This document shows positions 1 to 9,057 of a stretch of 64,000 nucleotides of DNA, one piece after another. Under the pieces are notes generated by a model. The model did not search any database and was not told the DNA's origin. It saw nothing but the letters and a program-made list of their open reading frames with translations. This DNA comes from Winogradskyella echinorum (GTDB lineage: Bacteria > Bacteroidota > Bacteroidia > Flavobacteriales > Flavobacteriaceae), in contig NZ_JACOQD010000003.1 of assembly GCF_014297365.1 (NCBI RefSeq), forward strand, positions 124,001 through 188,000, given 5' to 3'. Within the stretch, counting starts at the first letter, position 1, and every line of letters starts with the position of its first letter. The translations under genes were made by a program, and so were the position numbers.

Positions 1-549
1 ATGAATTGCTATTTGTACCTTTTTATTATAATCTTGCACACCAAAGCTTACACGTCTAAATCCTAAATCGAATAATGTTTGTAGATGTGTTTCGGTGGTG
101 TTATTTGGATGACCTTCAAAACTAAACTCATAATCTTCTGCTAAATCAGAAACCTTTAACAATTCAGAAATTAAAAAATTTAAATTTTCAGGAGAAAAAA
201 ATGTTGGTGTGCCACCTCCAAGATGTAATTCTTTAATTTTTGGTTTACTTCCCAATAAATCTATATATAAACTCCATTCTTTTAAAAGCGCTTTTATATA
301 GGGTGCTTCTACTTCGTGACGTTTTGTAATGCGTTTATGACAACCGCAAAAGGTGCATAGACTCTCGCAAAATGGCAAGTGTAAATATAAACTTAAGCCT
401 TCCTTACTATTGCTTTCTGCAAATGATTGTTTTAATGAATCTTTCCATTGCTCTAATGAAAATGTATTTATATCCCAATACGGAACCGTAGGATAACTTG
501 TGTATCTTGGGCCAGCAACATTATATTTATTAACTAAAGATTCGCTCAT
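1..549 (-). CDS. hemN: Oxygen-independent coproporphyrinogen III dehydrogenase (partial)
   Basis: Radical SAM enzyme of haem biosynthesis that decarboxylates coproporphyrinogen III to protoporphyrinogen IX without oxygen. The first 183 codons are present; the C-terminal part lies beyond the window edge. The N-terminus contains GPRYTSYPTVPYW, typical of HemN, and the iron-sulfur cluster motif C61-x3-C65-x2-C68-x-C70. The extra fourth cysteine separates true HemN from HemW. The start ATG at 549 is preceded on the minus strand by a TAnnTTTG promoter box (567-574). It is transcribed away from the superoxide dismutase gene. Family assignment is firm; only completeness is unknown. Confidence 0.93.
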   Translation of the reverse strand, partial: MSESLVNKYNVAGPRYTSYPTVPYWDINTFSLEQWKDSLKQSFAESNSKEGLSLYLHLPFCESLCTFCGCHKRITKRHEVEAPYIKALLKEWSLYIDLLGSKPKIKELHLGGGTPTFFSPENLNFLISELLKVSDLAEDYEFSFEGHPNNTTETHLQTLFDLGFRRVSFGVQDYNKKVQIAIH

Positions 550-566
550 ACCTTTTATTTAATATT

Positions 567-574
567 CAAAATTA
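567..574 (-). promoter_or_regulatory. Flavobacterial -7 box (TAATTTTG) of hemN
   Basis: Minus-strand TAATTTTG matches the Bacteroidota TAnnTTTG element and lies 17 bases before the hemN ATG. No clear -33 TTG was assigned. Confidence 0.5.
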
Positions 575-692
575 GTCTTATGCATTATCAAAAAACATGA
601 CAATTATCATATCATCTAAAATTGTTGCTCAATAATCATTTGCACAAACGTCGTTATATTCTTAACTTTACTAAAAACAAAAATCACCCATC

Positions 693-1268
693 ATGAAAAA
701 CATAAAACTTGTAACAATCATTTTCGCTCTTGTATTTGCTACATCATGCAAAAACGATAAAAAAGAGGAGGTAAAAGAAACTGAAGTAGAAGAAGTTGTA
801 AATGAAGTTTCAAAAGAGAAAAAGCTTGTTATAACTTTATCGCCTAAAAGTGATAGCAAAGTTGAAGGTACAGTAACGTTTAAAGAAAAAGATGGTATTG
901 TAAGTATGACGGCAAATATGACGGGATTAACCGAAGGTGAGCACGCTATACACATCCATGAAAAAGCAGATTGTTCTTCACCTGATGGAAAATCAACTGG
1001 AGGTCATTGGAATCCAACAGGGCAACCACATGGAAAATGGAAAGCAGAAACAGGTTACCATAAAGGAGATATTGGCAATTTTAAAGTTGCTGCTGATGGA
1101 CAAGGTGTTGTTTCTCTAACTACAGACGAATGGTGCATTGGTTGTGGAGATGACACAAAAGATATTACTGGCAAAGCCGTTATTGTACATCAAGGAACTG
1201 ACGATTTTACATCGCAACCTTCGGGTGCAGCAGGTGCTCGAGTGAGTTGTGCAGGTATTATTGAATAA
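693..1268 (+). CDS. sodC: Cu-Zn superoxide dismutase, lipoprotein
   Basis: Converts superoxide to peroxide and oxygen outside the cytoplasm. A lipoprotein signal with lipobox cysteine C19 is followed by an acidic/lysine linker (20-45) and then the SOD fold. Metal ligands are visible: H87 and H89 (HIHE), H105 (GGHWNP), H113, H123 with D126 (HKGD) and H166 (VIVHQGTDD). C94 and C186 would form the conserved disulfide. Unlike textbook SODs it has an extra C148-x2-C151 pair in the loop after the GVVSL strand. It is divergent from hemN across a 143 bp gap. A promoter-like TAACTTTA lies about 30 bases upstream. Confidence 0.95.
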   Translation: MKNIKLVTIIFALVFATSCKNDKKEEVKETEVEEVVNEVSKEKKLVITLSPKSDSKVEGTVTFKEKDGIVSMTANMTGLTEGEHAIHIHEKADCSSPDGKSTGGHWNPTGQPHGKWKAETGYHKGDIGNFKVAADGQGVVSLTTDEWCIGCGDDTKDITGKAVIVHQGTDDFTSQPSGAAGARVSCAGIIE

Positions 1269-1354
1269 AATTACAAAAACATATTTATAACACTAGAGCT
1301 ATTGCAGCACTAATTTCTTCCCCTTTTTCTGCAAAAATTCTAAAATAACCTCTA

Positions 1355-1885
1355 ATGACAGATTTAGATACACTAGTGGTGCAATTTCAGAATAAGAATC
1401 AGGTTGCATTTAAAAAACTTTATGACATGTATAGTAAGAGCATACATGGAGTAGTTTATAATATTGTAAAGGATACAGATATTGCAGATGAATTGATGCA
1501 AGATGTCTTTATAAAGGCATGGAACAAAGCTGATACTTACTCATCAAAAAAAGGAAGATTTTTTACGTGGATTTTAAATATAGCACGCAATACGGCTATC
1601 GATAAGACGCGTTCTAAGGCATATAAACAATCCAAACAAAACCTCAACTCAGATTATTTCGTAGATATTATAACAAGCAATGATAATTTAGATACCAGTA
1701 CAGACGCTATCGGAATTAAAAAGTTTGTAACCAATCTTGGAAAAAAATGTAAAGAAGTTATTGAGCTCCTCTATTTTAAAGGATTTACTCAGAAAGAAGC
1801 TTCAGAAGAATTGCAAATGCCAATAGGCACTGTAAAAACTAGAAATAGAAACTGTATACAGCAGTTAAGAGATATGGTATTATAA
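1355..1885 (+). CDS. ECF-family RNA polymerase sigma factor
   Basis: A 176-residue sigma-70 family protein of the extracytoplasmic-function type. Region 2 lies around residues 15-60 (DELMQDVFIKAWNKA) and the region 4 helix-turn-helix around 135-172 (KGFTQKEASEELQMPIGTVKTR). It has no sigma-1.1 or region 3 domain. The anti-sigma gene begins three bases after its stop, so the two are co-transcribed and presumably translationally coupled. The regulon cannot be read from the sequence; the neighbouring superoxide dismutase is only a positional hint of an envelope or oxidative stress role. Confidence 0.9.
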   Translation: MTDLDTLVVQFQNKNQVAFKKLYDMYSKSIHGVVYNIVKDTDIADELMQDVFIKAWNKADTYSSKKGRFFTWILNIARNTAIDKTRSKAYKQSKQNLNSDYFVDIITSNDNLDTSTDAIGIKKFVTNLGKKCKEVIELLYFKGFTQKEASEELQMPIGTVKTRNRNCIQQLRDMVL

Positions 1886-1888
1886 ATT

Positions 1889-2683
1889 ATGGATATTAAA
1901 GCATACATAGAATCTGGTATTTTAGAGCTATACGTAGCAGGCCAACTTACTGAAAAAGAAAATCAGGAAGTATATGACCTTTTACAAAAATATCCTGAAT
2001 TGTTACAAGAGGTTTTGGAGATAGAAGCAGCTGTAGTAAAACTAACCGCAGCAGTATCACCGCACGCCATAGACTTTGATTCTTTTAAAGGAAAGCTAGG
2101 ACATACAGATACTAAAGTTGTTGACCTTAAACCAAAGAAACCAAATTGGATATCTTATACAGGTTGGGCTGCCTCTATTTTATTAGCTGGTGGTTTATTA
2201 TGGACACTCAATAATAAAAACGAGATAGAAGACCAATTGCAAACTGTTGAAATTGAAAAACAATATCTAGAAATACAAATAGAAGATGCTAGAACAGATT
2301 TAGCAGCTACAAAAACACTGTTAGATGCCATAAGAGATAAAGACATTTTAGCAGTACCCCTTGGAGGACAAGGTGACTATGCTTCTACCTATGCTAAAGT
2401 CTATTGGAATAAGGCTGATAATACCATATACCTAGATGCAGAAGGATTACCAGATGCTCCAGAGGGTAAGGTTTGGCAAGTATGGTCATTAACATTAAAC
2501 CCATTAACTCCAACAAGTTTAGGTACCATAGACGATTTTAATACAGACAATAATAAAATCTTTGCAATAGCTAATGCTAACGAAAGTCAAGCGTTTGGTA
2601 TAACACTAGAACCTGCTGGAGGTAGCGCCTCACCAACCATGGAACAACTATACACGCTTGGTGTAGTTGAGAGTACTCCTTAA
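1889..2683 (+). CDS. Membrane anti-sigma factor with RskA-type C-terminal domain
   Basis: Partner of the sigma factor just upstream. The N-terminal ~60 residues form an anti-sigma-like helical segment (LYVAGQLTEKENQEVYDLL) without the HxxxCxxC zinc motif. A single transmembrane helix spans about 88-107, followed by a predicted coiled coil (111-150) and an extracytoplasmic domain (about 165-264) with the RskA-family pattern GLPDAPEGKVWQVWSL. This topology is usual for anti-sigma-K-like proteins that release the sigma factor after an envelope signal. Signal and protease are unknown. Confidence 0.85.
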   Translation: MDIKAYIESGILELYVAGQLTEKENQEVYDLLQKYPELLQEVLEIEAAVVKLTAAVSPHAIDFDSFKGKLGHTDTKVVDLKPKKPNWISYTGWAASILLAGGLLWTLNNKNEIEDQLQTVEIEKQYLEIQIEDARTDLAATKTLLDAIRDKDILAVPLGGQGDYASTYAKVYWNKADNTIYLDAEGLPDAPEGKVWQVWSLTLNPLTPTSLGTIDDFNTDNNKIFAIANANESQAFGITLEPAGGSASPTMEQLYTLGVVESTP

Positions 2684-3046
2684 ATTTTTAAGACTTAAAA
2701 TATACGTTTTAAAATTGCTCATAATCAGTAAAGATACTAGACAAAAACAGAGCTTTGCTCTGTGGTTCATTCATTTTTGTTAACTTAGGCATCTAATAAC
2801 ATACTAAAAGCTATTCACAATTACGTTGTGTCATATTAAATATAACCCTCACTATTTATAATTCGTTTAAGAAAAATTATAGTTATAAATAATTACGATA
2901 ACACAACAGGATGAAATATTAATAGCAAGTTTTATCATAATACAGAAAGCCAAATTGGCATTCGTAAGAGTTTATTTAGACATCCCAAACATTGGGATAT
3001 AACATGTAATAAATTTTTAAAACATGTTACCTAAAAATAATAAAAT
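2684..3046. other. 363 bp non-coding gap with one small hairpin
   Basis: No open frame with plausible coding character was seen. The only clear structure is a perfect hairpin, ATCCCAA-ACA-TTGGGAT at 2982-2998, about 50 bases before the methyltransferase start. It lacks a T-tract, so it is not an obvious terminator. Confidence 0.5.
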
Positions 3047-3856
3047 ATGAGAAAATTAGTCATTAAGCTTTTAAAAACGTTTAATCCTGGAACGATTAAA
3101 ATAAGGCATCATTTAACAAAGAAACCGTTTTATCTTGATGCGTTTTTACATAAAGGTTTTTGGTATTACGGAAAAAGACGAGAAAAAGAAACTATTCATT
3201 TATTTAGTGAAATCCTTCCTGAGTGCGATTTCGCCATAGACATAGGTGCAAATATTGGCTATTTTAGTCAGTATTTTTGTCATTTAATGAACGACTCTAA
3301 GAAATTAATCGTTTTTGAACCCGAACCCAAGAACTTATCTTATTTAAAAAAAAATATTAGTTGTTATAAAAGCATTCGATTAGTTGAAAAGGCCGTATCC
3401 AATGAAAACGGAAAGGCCAGTTTCTATGTGGATAGTTTAACCGGACAAAATAGTTCTTTATTGAGTGATTATAAAGTCTTTGATAAAGTCGTAGAAAATT
3501 CTGGAGTTAAAGCTACAAAAACAAAAATTGAGGTTGAAACTATAACCCTTGATAGTTTTATGGAACAAGAATATCCGAATGAAAAAATTGATTTTATTAA
3601 AATGGATATAGAAGGAGCAGAATTATTTGCTCTTCAAGGAATGAAACATGTTCTTGCTGCGCACTCACCTACTATAATGGTTGAAGTTTCAGACAATGTT
3701 CCAGAAGTATTAAAATTACTCCGCGATTTTGAATACATATTAATTGATGATCATAAAAATGAAATCACTAATAATTACGGCAATAATTTTAATGTGTTTT
3801 GTATTCATAAAACTAAATTAAAACTATTAAAAAAGTTAGAGATCAGCCCTAATTAA
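3047..3856 (+). CDS. FkbM family SAM-dependent methyltransferase
   Basis: Class I methyltransferase of the FkbM family, which usually O-methylates sugars or secondary metabolites. Motif I DIGANIGYF is at 65-73, the acidic motif FEPEPKNL near residue 90, and the family signature IKMDIEGAEL near 184-193. No signal peptide or membrane segment; cytoplasmic. It stands alone with long upstream DNA and is not in an obvious glycan cluster here, so the acceptor is unknown; surface polysaccharide modification is the most likely role by family. Confidence 0.85.
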   Translation: MRKLVIKLLKTFNPGTIKIRHHLTKKPFYLDAFLHKGFWYYGKRREKETIHLFSEILPECDFAIDIGANIGYFSQYFCHLMNDSKKLIVFEPEPKNLSYLKKNISCYKSIRLVEKAVSNENGKASFYVDSLTGQNSSLLSDYKVFDKVVENSGVKATKTKIEVETITLDSFMEQEYPNEKIDFIKMDIEGAELFALQGMKHVLAAHSPTIMVEVSDNVPEVLKLLRDFEYILIDDHKNEITNNYGNNFNVFCIHKTKLKLLKKLEISPN

Positions 3857-3893
3857 ATTTGTCCTTGTTGCTCAAAGGTATTTTATAGTCCTT

Positions 3894-3931
3894 AAAAAAA
3901 GAACACCTGTCTCAAAAGAGAACAGGTGCTC
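3894..3931 (-). terminator. Rho-independent terminator of the TonB/DUF4331 operon
   Basis: Stem CACCTGTCTC / GAG-A-ACAGGTG with AAAA loop; read on the minus strand the stem is followed by seven T (3900 to 3894). It lies about 150 bases after the last gene of the minus-strand operon that ends at 4079. Confidence 0.75.
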
Positions 3932-4078
3932 CTACTAACAAAAAAACTCAAAAAGTACCATGATAATCAATCATGATATCGATTAATCAAAATCCTAACA
4001 TTAAGATTAACCTTTCTTGCTAGCAACCAATCAACTTACTTAATTTGCTTCCCCACAAATTAAGAGTTGAATTTTTTC

Positions 4079-6301
4079 CTAAAAATTATAACTAACCGTA
4101 CCTTTTATAAAGAAAGGTGTACCAGGTGTAAAATGAATTTCTTCAACAGACTGGGCTTCGTTTTGTAAGCGTGATTCTGTTGCAAATTGGGTTTCGTTCC
4201 AATCGACATCAAATAAATTTTCTACGGCTATTCCTAAAGTGATTTTATTAATTTGGTAATTAAGATTTAAGTCTGTTACCAAATAGCCTTCTGCAACTAT
4301 AGAGTTGTCTTCATTTGCAGCTCTATCATCTAAATATCTAAAACGCAATCCGCCAGAAAAACCATCTAAATCATCTACCGATAGACCACCTGTTAATGTA
4401 AAATCTGGTGCCAACGGAATATAATCTTCATCATTCGCTTCTTCTATACTTCTTGCATCAGTAAGTGTTGCATCTGTATCTAAAAACAACCAATCATTAA
4501 ATTGATATCTTAAACCTAAATCCAATCCGTAGCGTCGCGTTTTTCCGCTCGGTTCTACAATACCAGCATCACCAACATAAACAAACTCTTGTTCTAAGAA
4601 TAAGTACCAAAGTGCTGTATTAACTACTAGTTTTGGAGATGGTTTCCATACAGTTCCTAAATCAAGTCCGTAAGAGCGTGGTAAAATATCTTTACCTTCA
4701 TTGGCTACTACTACTCTAGTATCGTTAGAATGAAAACCAATACCAGACTTTATATACAATTGTAAATTATTGTTTGCATTGTAAAATAAGTTTAGCTTAG
4801 GACTTAAAATTGTTTTTGTTTCAGACTTAGTTTCATAATCTGTTTGTAATGCATCGTTATATAAAAACTTAAAATAATCTAGACGTAATGCTGGTGCAAT
4901 TTTAAATTTCCCAAATTCAAATTCTGTATTTACAAATCCACTCATATTTGTTTGATTAATGTCACCTAATTGTATATTCTCTAAAGTTGTAGTTCTATTT
5001 AAAGTTCTAGAAAGTTCTACATCATCAACAATATCATGTCTAACACTCAAACCAGTAGTTAAACTAAATTCAGTTTCACCTAAATAAGTACTATAATTAA
5101 TCGCAGTATTAGCACCAAAAATGTTTCTATCTTCCTTTTGCTTTATCTGGTCACCATTTACTTCATCTTCTAAAAAAAATGTGAAGTTTGAATACAACTC
5201 AAATGCATAGTGCGAGTAAAAGGCATTAGCACTTAACTTAGTATTATCTGTAATATATTTATCAAAAGTGACATTAAAATTAGTGCGTTCTGTTGTTCCA
5301 CCCTCTGTATCATCTATTGCACCAAAACGTGTAATATTACCATTATCAACTTCACGCTGTGGTATTTGCCCAGAAGCATCCCAACGACTTGTAAAATGCG
5401 ATGCCGTTAAGGTTATCTTATCATTCTCTGGAGAAAACATTACATATTTACCAAATAGATTTAAACGGTTAAAATTTTGTGGTGACTCAAAAGGACCATC
5501 TGTTGCAATATATTCTATAGCCGCATAGGCATTTTTATTTTTAGTATCTTCTAAAAGATTAAATAAACCAACAGTTCTAAGGGTATTAAACTGACCTGCA
5601 GAAAACGAAATACTACTCTCTTTTAAGTAATCTTTAGTTTTAAAACCAACATAACCTGCCGTATTAAAATCTCCCTGTTGTGCATAGTAACTACCTTTAC
5701 CGAAATCTATTTTGTTTACCGTTTCTGGTATTACAAAGTGCAAGTCGCTATAGCCTTGTCCATGTGCATGAGAGACCATATTCACAGGCATTCCGTCAAC
5801 CGAAATAGACACATCTGTACCATGATCTATATCAAAACCTCTCAGGAAAATTTGTTCTGCTTTACCTCCACCTGCATGCTGACCTATAAATAATCCTGGT
5901 ACTTTTCTCAATACTTCTTGCGATGAATTTACCGGAGTCACCTTTAAATCTAATCTTGAGATTGTACGCACTGGATTTAATTCTTCATTTAGTGCCATTT
6001 CGTCTAATTGAAATACTTTTTCTTCTAGAATGATTTTTATATCAGAAGCATCCTTTACTACTAGTGTTTTGGTTTTATAACCAAGAAGTCCTACTCTTAT
6101 AGAATCCCCTATTTTCGTATTTACAATAACAAACACTCCATTTTCTGAAGTATGTGTATGATTTTTTGAATCTAAGTTGTAAACATATACAGCTTCTAGA
6201 GGTTGGTTAAGTTCATTAACAATAAGTCCCTTTAGGTTTTGGGCATTATTAATTAAGGTGAAACAACCAAAAATTAGCGCTGCTAAAATTTGCTTTTTCA
6301 T
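4079..6301 (-). CDS. TonB-dependent outer membrane receptor
   Basis: A 740-residue receptor. Residues 1-20 form a signal peptide, about 22-95 a carboxypeptidase-regulatory-like domain (LKGLIVNELNQPLEAVYVY), then the plug (RTISRLDLKVTPVNSSQEVL onward) and a C-terminal beta-barrel ending in aromatic F740. The plug contains the histidine-bearing loop VNMVSHAHGQGYSDLHF, characteristic of one receptor subfamily; whether it binds metal is unknown. It is the last gene of a minus-strand operon, two bases after the TPR lipoprotein and downstream of the two DUF4331-type genes, so uptake or processing of a common ligand is likely. Substrate not identifiable. Confidence 0.92.
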   Translation of the reverse strand: MKKQILAALIFGCFTLINNAQNLKGLIVNELNQPLEAVYVYNLDSKNHTHTSENGVFVIVNTKIGDSIRVGLLGYKTKTLVVKDASDIKIILEEKVFQLDEMALNEELNPVRTISRLDLKVTPVNSSQEVLRKVPGLFIGQHAGGGKAEQIFLRGFDIDHGTDVSISVDGMPVNMVSHAHGQGYSDLHFVIPETVNKIDFGKGSYYAQQGDFNTAGYVGFKTKDYLKESSISFSAGQFNTLRTVGLFNLLEDTKNKNAYAAIEYIATDGPFESPQNFNRLNLFGKYVMFSPENDKITLTASHFTSRWDASGQIPQREVDNGNITRFGAIDDTEGGTTERTNFNVTFDKYITDNTKLSANAFYSHYAFELYSNFTFFLEDEVNGDQIKQKEDRNIFGANTAINYSTYLGETEFSLTTGLSVRHDIVDDVELSRTLNRTTTLENIQLGDINQTNMSGFVNTEFEFGKFKIAPALRLDYFKFLYNDALQTDYETKSETKTILSPKLNLFYNANNNLQLYIKSGIGFHSNDTRVVVANEGKDILPRSYGLDLGTVWKPSPKLVVNTALWYLFLEQEFVYVGDAGIVEPSGKTRRYGLDLGLRYQFNDWLFLDTDATLTDARSIEEANDEDYIPLAPDFTLTGGLSVDDLDGFSGGLRFRYLDDRAANEDNSIVAEGYLVTDLNLNYQINKITLGIAVENLFDVDWNETQFATESRLQNEAQSVEEIHFTPGTPFFIKGTVSYNF

Positions 6302-6303
6302 AT

Positions 6304-7581
6304 TTATAATTGATTAATTTTTTGTTTCATTGTAGGTCCAAGTTCATAGATACTTGCGATTAACTCATCTTTTAAAGCTTTTATTTTGCCTGTTTTACCA
6401 ACTGCTTTATAAATCTCAGCAATATGATATAATACTTCTGGCTCAGATGTCTGTCCATCAACATATTTTTCTATAATAGAATTAGCTTTTTCAACATTTC
6501 CGTTTTTAAAGTAACTCCAAGCTAAAAGATCATACGATTGTGGTGTAGGTCTATTATTAACCTCAATTTTTGCAATTTCGATAGCACGTTCTGGTAATAA
6601 TAACTCTTCAGTAAATATCATAATATTGTATTTATTATACATATCACCATATTGTGCATTTGCTACGGAAGTTTGATAGTTCTTCATAGAATTAGCTTTT
6701 AAATTTTTATCATTTAGAAATTCTGCAATTTCAGCTTTTAATAAATAATAATCCGGAGCATCGTAATAAGAAGATATATGGTTTAAGATTTTCAATGCTT
6801 CCTTAGGGTTATTCTCATAAGAATATGCAATCCATGCAATTCCCTTTTTGGCATAAGCATCATTTGGATCTAACTGTAAGGCTTTTAAATACAGGTTATA
6901 CGATTCTTCTACTCTACCTGCATGACCATAAAAATCTGCTAAATTGGTATAAGCCCATTGTTTAGTTTCACTAATATTTGAAGATTCTGCAATCGCAGTA
7001 GCTTTTTCCATTTCAATAATGGCACCTTCTAAGTCACCTCCATGATCCTTCCATTTAGATAAACGTATAAGGTAATCGAAATCGGAATTATTTTTAATGT
7101 CTTTTAAATAAGTTTCTGCATATAAATAATTACCTAATTCTAAATGCACATCGAATAACATTTTCTTAGTGCCGTTTAATTTTTCACCATTTTCTTCAGC
7201 TTCTTTTAATAACACTAAAGCTTCTTTAAAACGATGCTGAGATATATAATTAGATGCTAAACTTTTTAAATAGCTTGGAAATTTTCTTCCAGTAATATCA
7301 ATGACTTCAATTAAGTCGTCTTCAGCTTTAATTAGGTAAGAAATATCACCTGTAGTATTAAATATTTTTGTGTATGCACTTGCGCGTATTGCCAAGTGTG
7401 TAAATTGATTTGGTGTAGCTTCTATTTTATCTGTTAAAAATTGAGCTTCAGACATTAATTTGTCCTTGTCCATTGTGGTTGTTAAATATGCTTTGTAATC
7501 GTCACTATTAGTAACAGTATTAGAGTTACAACTGAAAGCTATTACTAACAAAATAAAGGGAAAGATTTTTCTTAGTATCAT
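6304..7581 (-). CDS. TPR-repeat lipoprotein
   Basis: A 425-residue lipoprotein (lipobox cysteine C18 in AFSCNSN) built of tetratricopeptide repeats, for example around 208-245 (YTNLADFYGHAGRVEESYNLYLKALQ..). It is probably anchored in the outer membrane facing the periplasm. Two bases separate it from the TonB receptor and 92 from the DUF4331 C-terminal-half gene, so it belongs to the same operon. In this context it is a plausible scaffold or partner for the exported DUF4331 proteins; that is inference. Confidence 0.85.
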   Translation of the reverse strand: MILRKIFPFILLVIAFSCNSNTVTNSDDYKAYLTTTMDKDKLMSEAQFLTDKIEATPNQFTHLAIRASAYTKIFNTTGDISYLIKAEDDLIEVIDITGRKFPSYLKSLASNYISQHRFKEALVLLKEAEENGEKLNGTKKMLFDVHLELGNYLYAETYLKDIKNNSDFDYLIRLSKWKDHGGDLEGAIIEMEKATAIAESSNISETKQWAYTNLADFYGHAGRVEESYNLYLKALQLDPNDAYAKKGIAWIAYSYENNPKEALKILNHISSYYDAPDYYLLKAEIAEFLNDKNLKANSMKNYQTSVANAQYGDMYNKYNIMIFTEELLLPERAIEIAKIEVNNRPTPQSYDLLAWSYFKNGNVEKANSIIEKYVDGQTSEPEVLYHIAEIYKAVGKTGKIKALKDELIASIYELGPTMKQKINQL

Positions 7582-7673
7582 GATTATTGTATTGTATTTG
7601 TGAGTTTTTTTTTTAGTTTTAAATAATTCTGAAGTAAAGTCTAAACTCTACTTCAGAATATAGATTTAACATC

Positions 7674-8234
7674 TTACCAAGGAGATGCTAAGTAAGGAAA
7701 TGATGACAAAAATGCTTTATCATTTGCATCAACATTATCATTAGATAATCCTGGATTTTCAGAGAAATCTTCTCCTCCAAAGATTAATAACAGTTCTACG
7801 GTTATAACATCATCTGCCAATGCTCTACCTGTTAATACATTTGTACCATCATAAAATGTTGTAGCTCCATCTAAAGAAACGTTAAGCACATCTGTAGCTA
7901 ATAAGCCAGTAAATGTTGCTGAATCTAAACCTAATGCGTTGGTATCACCTGGATTTGCATACGCAGGACTCAATCCTTCTAAGTTAGTTTGAAACATTGA
8001 TTGAAACATAGCGCCTTGTTCTGAAGGCACCGTTGTATTAAAGGCATCTTTTTGTCCTCCTGATACAAACACAGTGTTTACAGCTGGTCGACCCATTTGG
8101 TCTTCCTGAACATAAGTTCCTGCAAAATTAGGACCCGTTGGGCCATCATTATTATCGTCGTCGTTACTACAATTAAAAGCCGTTATTGAGACTAAAATTG
8201 CAACAGCATATAGTTTTATATTATTAAATTTCAT
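7674..8234 (-). CDS. DUF4331 C-terminal-half lipoprotein
   Basis: A 186-residue lipoprotein (cysteine C22, followed by an acidic SNDDDNNDG spacer). The mature part resembles the C-terminal half of full-length DUF4331 proteins: QMGRPAVNTVFV, DAFNTTVPSEQ, RALADDVITVELLL and the terminal FLSSFPYLASPW. The N-terminal half is encoded by the gene immediately upstream (26 bp gap). It carries its own export signal, so this is not a frameshifted single gene. Molecular function of the family is unknown. The assignment rests on remembered family motifs. Confidence 0.75.
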   Translation of the reverse strand: MKFNNIKLYAVAILVSITAFNCSNDDDNNDGPTGPNFAGTYVQEDQMGRPAVNTVFVSGGQKDAFNTTVPSEQGAMFQSMFQTNLEGLSPAYANPGDTNALGLDSATFTGLLATDVLNVSLDGATTFYDGTNVLTGRALADDVITVELLLIFGGEDFSENPGLSNDNVDANDKAFLSSFPYLASPW

Positions 8235-8259
8235 GTTTTCTTATTTTTAAGGTTTAAGG

Positions 8260-8913
8260 TTATTGTTTTCTTTTAGATTCTACCCAAGTATTTATTGTAC
8301 CTGTACCACCAATCATTGATTTTGGCACTTCAACAACTACAGACATTACATTAAATCCTGCAAAAGTATCTGCACCTGGATTATTAAAACTTGTAGCTGT
8401 ACCACCAATGATTTCTCCATAGCGGTTAAAATCCATAAAGAAGGGATCGTCTCTAGGACCAGCAAAAGCTTGTATTCCTCCAGAGCTTTCAACAATAGCA
8501 GACTGTCCATAAGGAGTAATATCTACGGCTAATTGATTCGTAGAATTTGCTAAAATTGTACTATTTAAACCAGTTGTAGTGGGAGTTGTTGGTCCAAAAA
8601 CGTACATTTTTCCATCTCTAGCAGTTGCTTGTATTACTAGGTCTTCTACATTGTCCCCATCTGTATCGATATTAAATTCTATCAATGTATTTTCATCAAA
8701 AGAAGCTGAACCAGTTGCATCCGGACTTAAAAGACCTTGCACATTGGCAACAAATGCTATGTTTGATGAATTTTCACCTTGAAAGGCGTAAAAATCTGTG
8801 ATATCACTTGTACCACCAGAAACTGCAGGAGCATCAATATGATCTGCCGCAATTGCAACAAAAGTTGCAATACCTAAGATTGCTGTTGCGATTAAAAATT
8901 TTGTTTTTTTCAT
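8260..8913 (-). CDS. DUF4331 N-terminal-half exported protein
   Basis: A 217-residue protein with a cleavable signal peptide (cut near AIA/ADH, residue 22) followed by the DUF4331 opening ADHIDAPAVSGGTSDITDFYAFQG-type motif at about 23-46. It then has the pattern expected of the first half of the family (FMDFNRYGEI; GFNVMSVVVEVPKSMI) and stops after INTWVESKRKQ, where a full-length protein would continue into the part supplied by the next gene. First gene of the minus-strand operon ending at 4079. Function unknown. Confidence 0.78.
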   Translation of the reverse strand: MKKTKFLIATAILGIATFVAIAADHIDAPAVSGGTSDITDFYAFQGENSSNIAFVANVQGLLSPDATGSASFDENTLIEFNIDTDGDNVEDLVIQATARDGKMYVFGPTTPTTTGLNSTILANSTNQLAVDITPYGQSAIVESSGGIQAFAGPRDDPFFMDFNRYGEIIGGTATSFNNPGADTFAGFNVMSVVVEVPKSMIGGTGTINTWVESKRKQ

Positions 8914-9057
8914 AATTTTGAGATTTTGTTAATTATTTGTGTCTCTGTTCTACCTACGCAAAAATGAAAGAGGCGGTTTTATATTTTTTTCAAAAAAATT
9001 GAAATCCTACAAATTTTAAGAGATAAAAAGTATCTTTACCTATAATAAAATTTAACT

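Noticed and set aside
671-955. Antisense frames over real genes, such as the 94-codon minus-strand frame within sodC
   Set aside because: They lie entirely inside well-supported genes on the other strand, have no signals of their own and low-complexity translations.
7674-8913. Frameshifted single DUF4331 gene
   Set aside because: The second half has its own lipoprotein signal peptide and start codon and is separated by a 26 base gap, so a sequencing frameshift cannot explain it.
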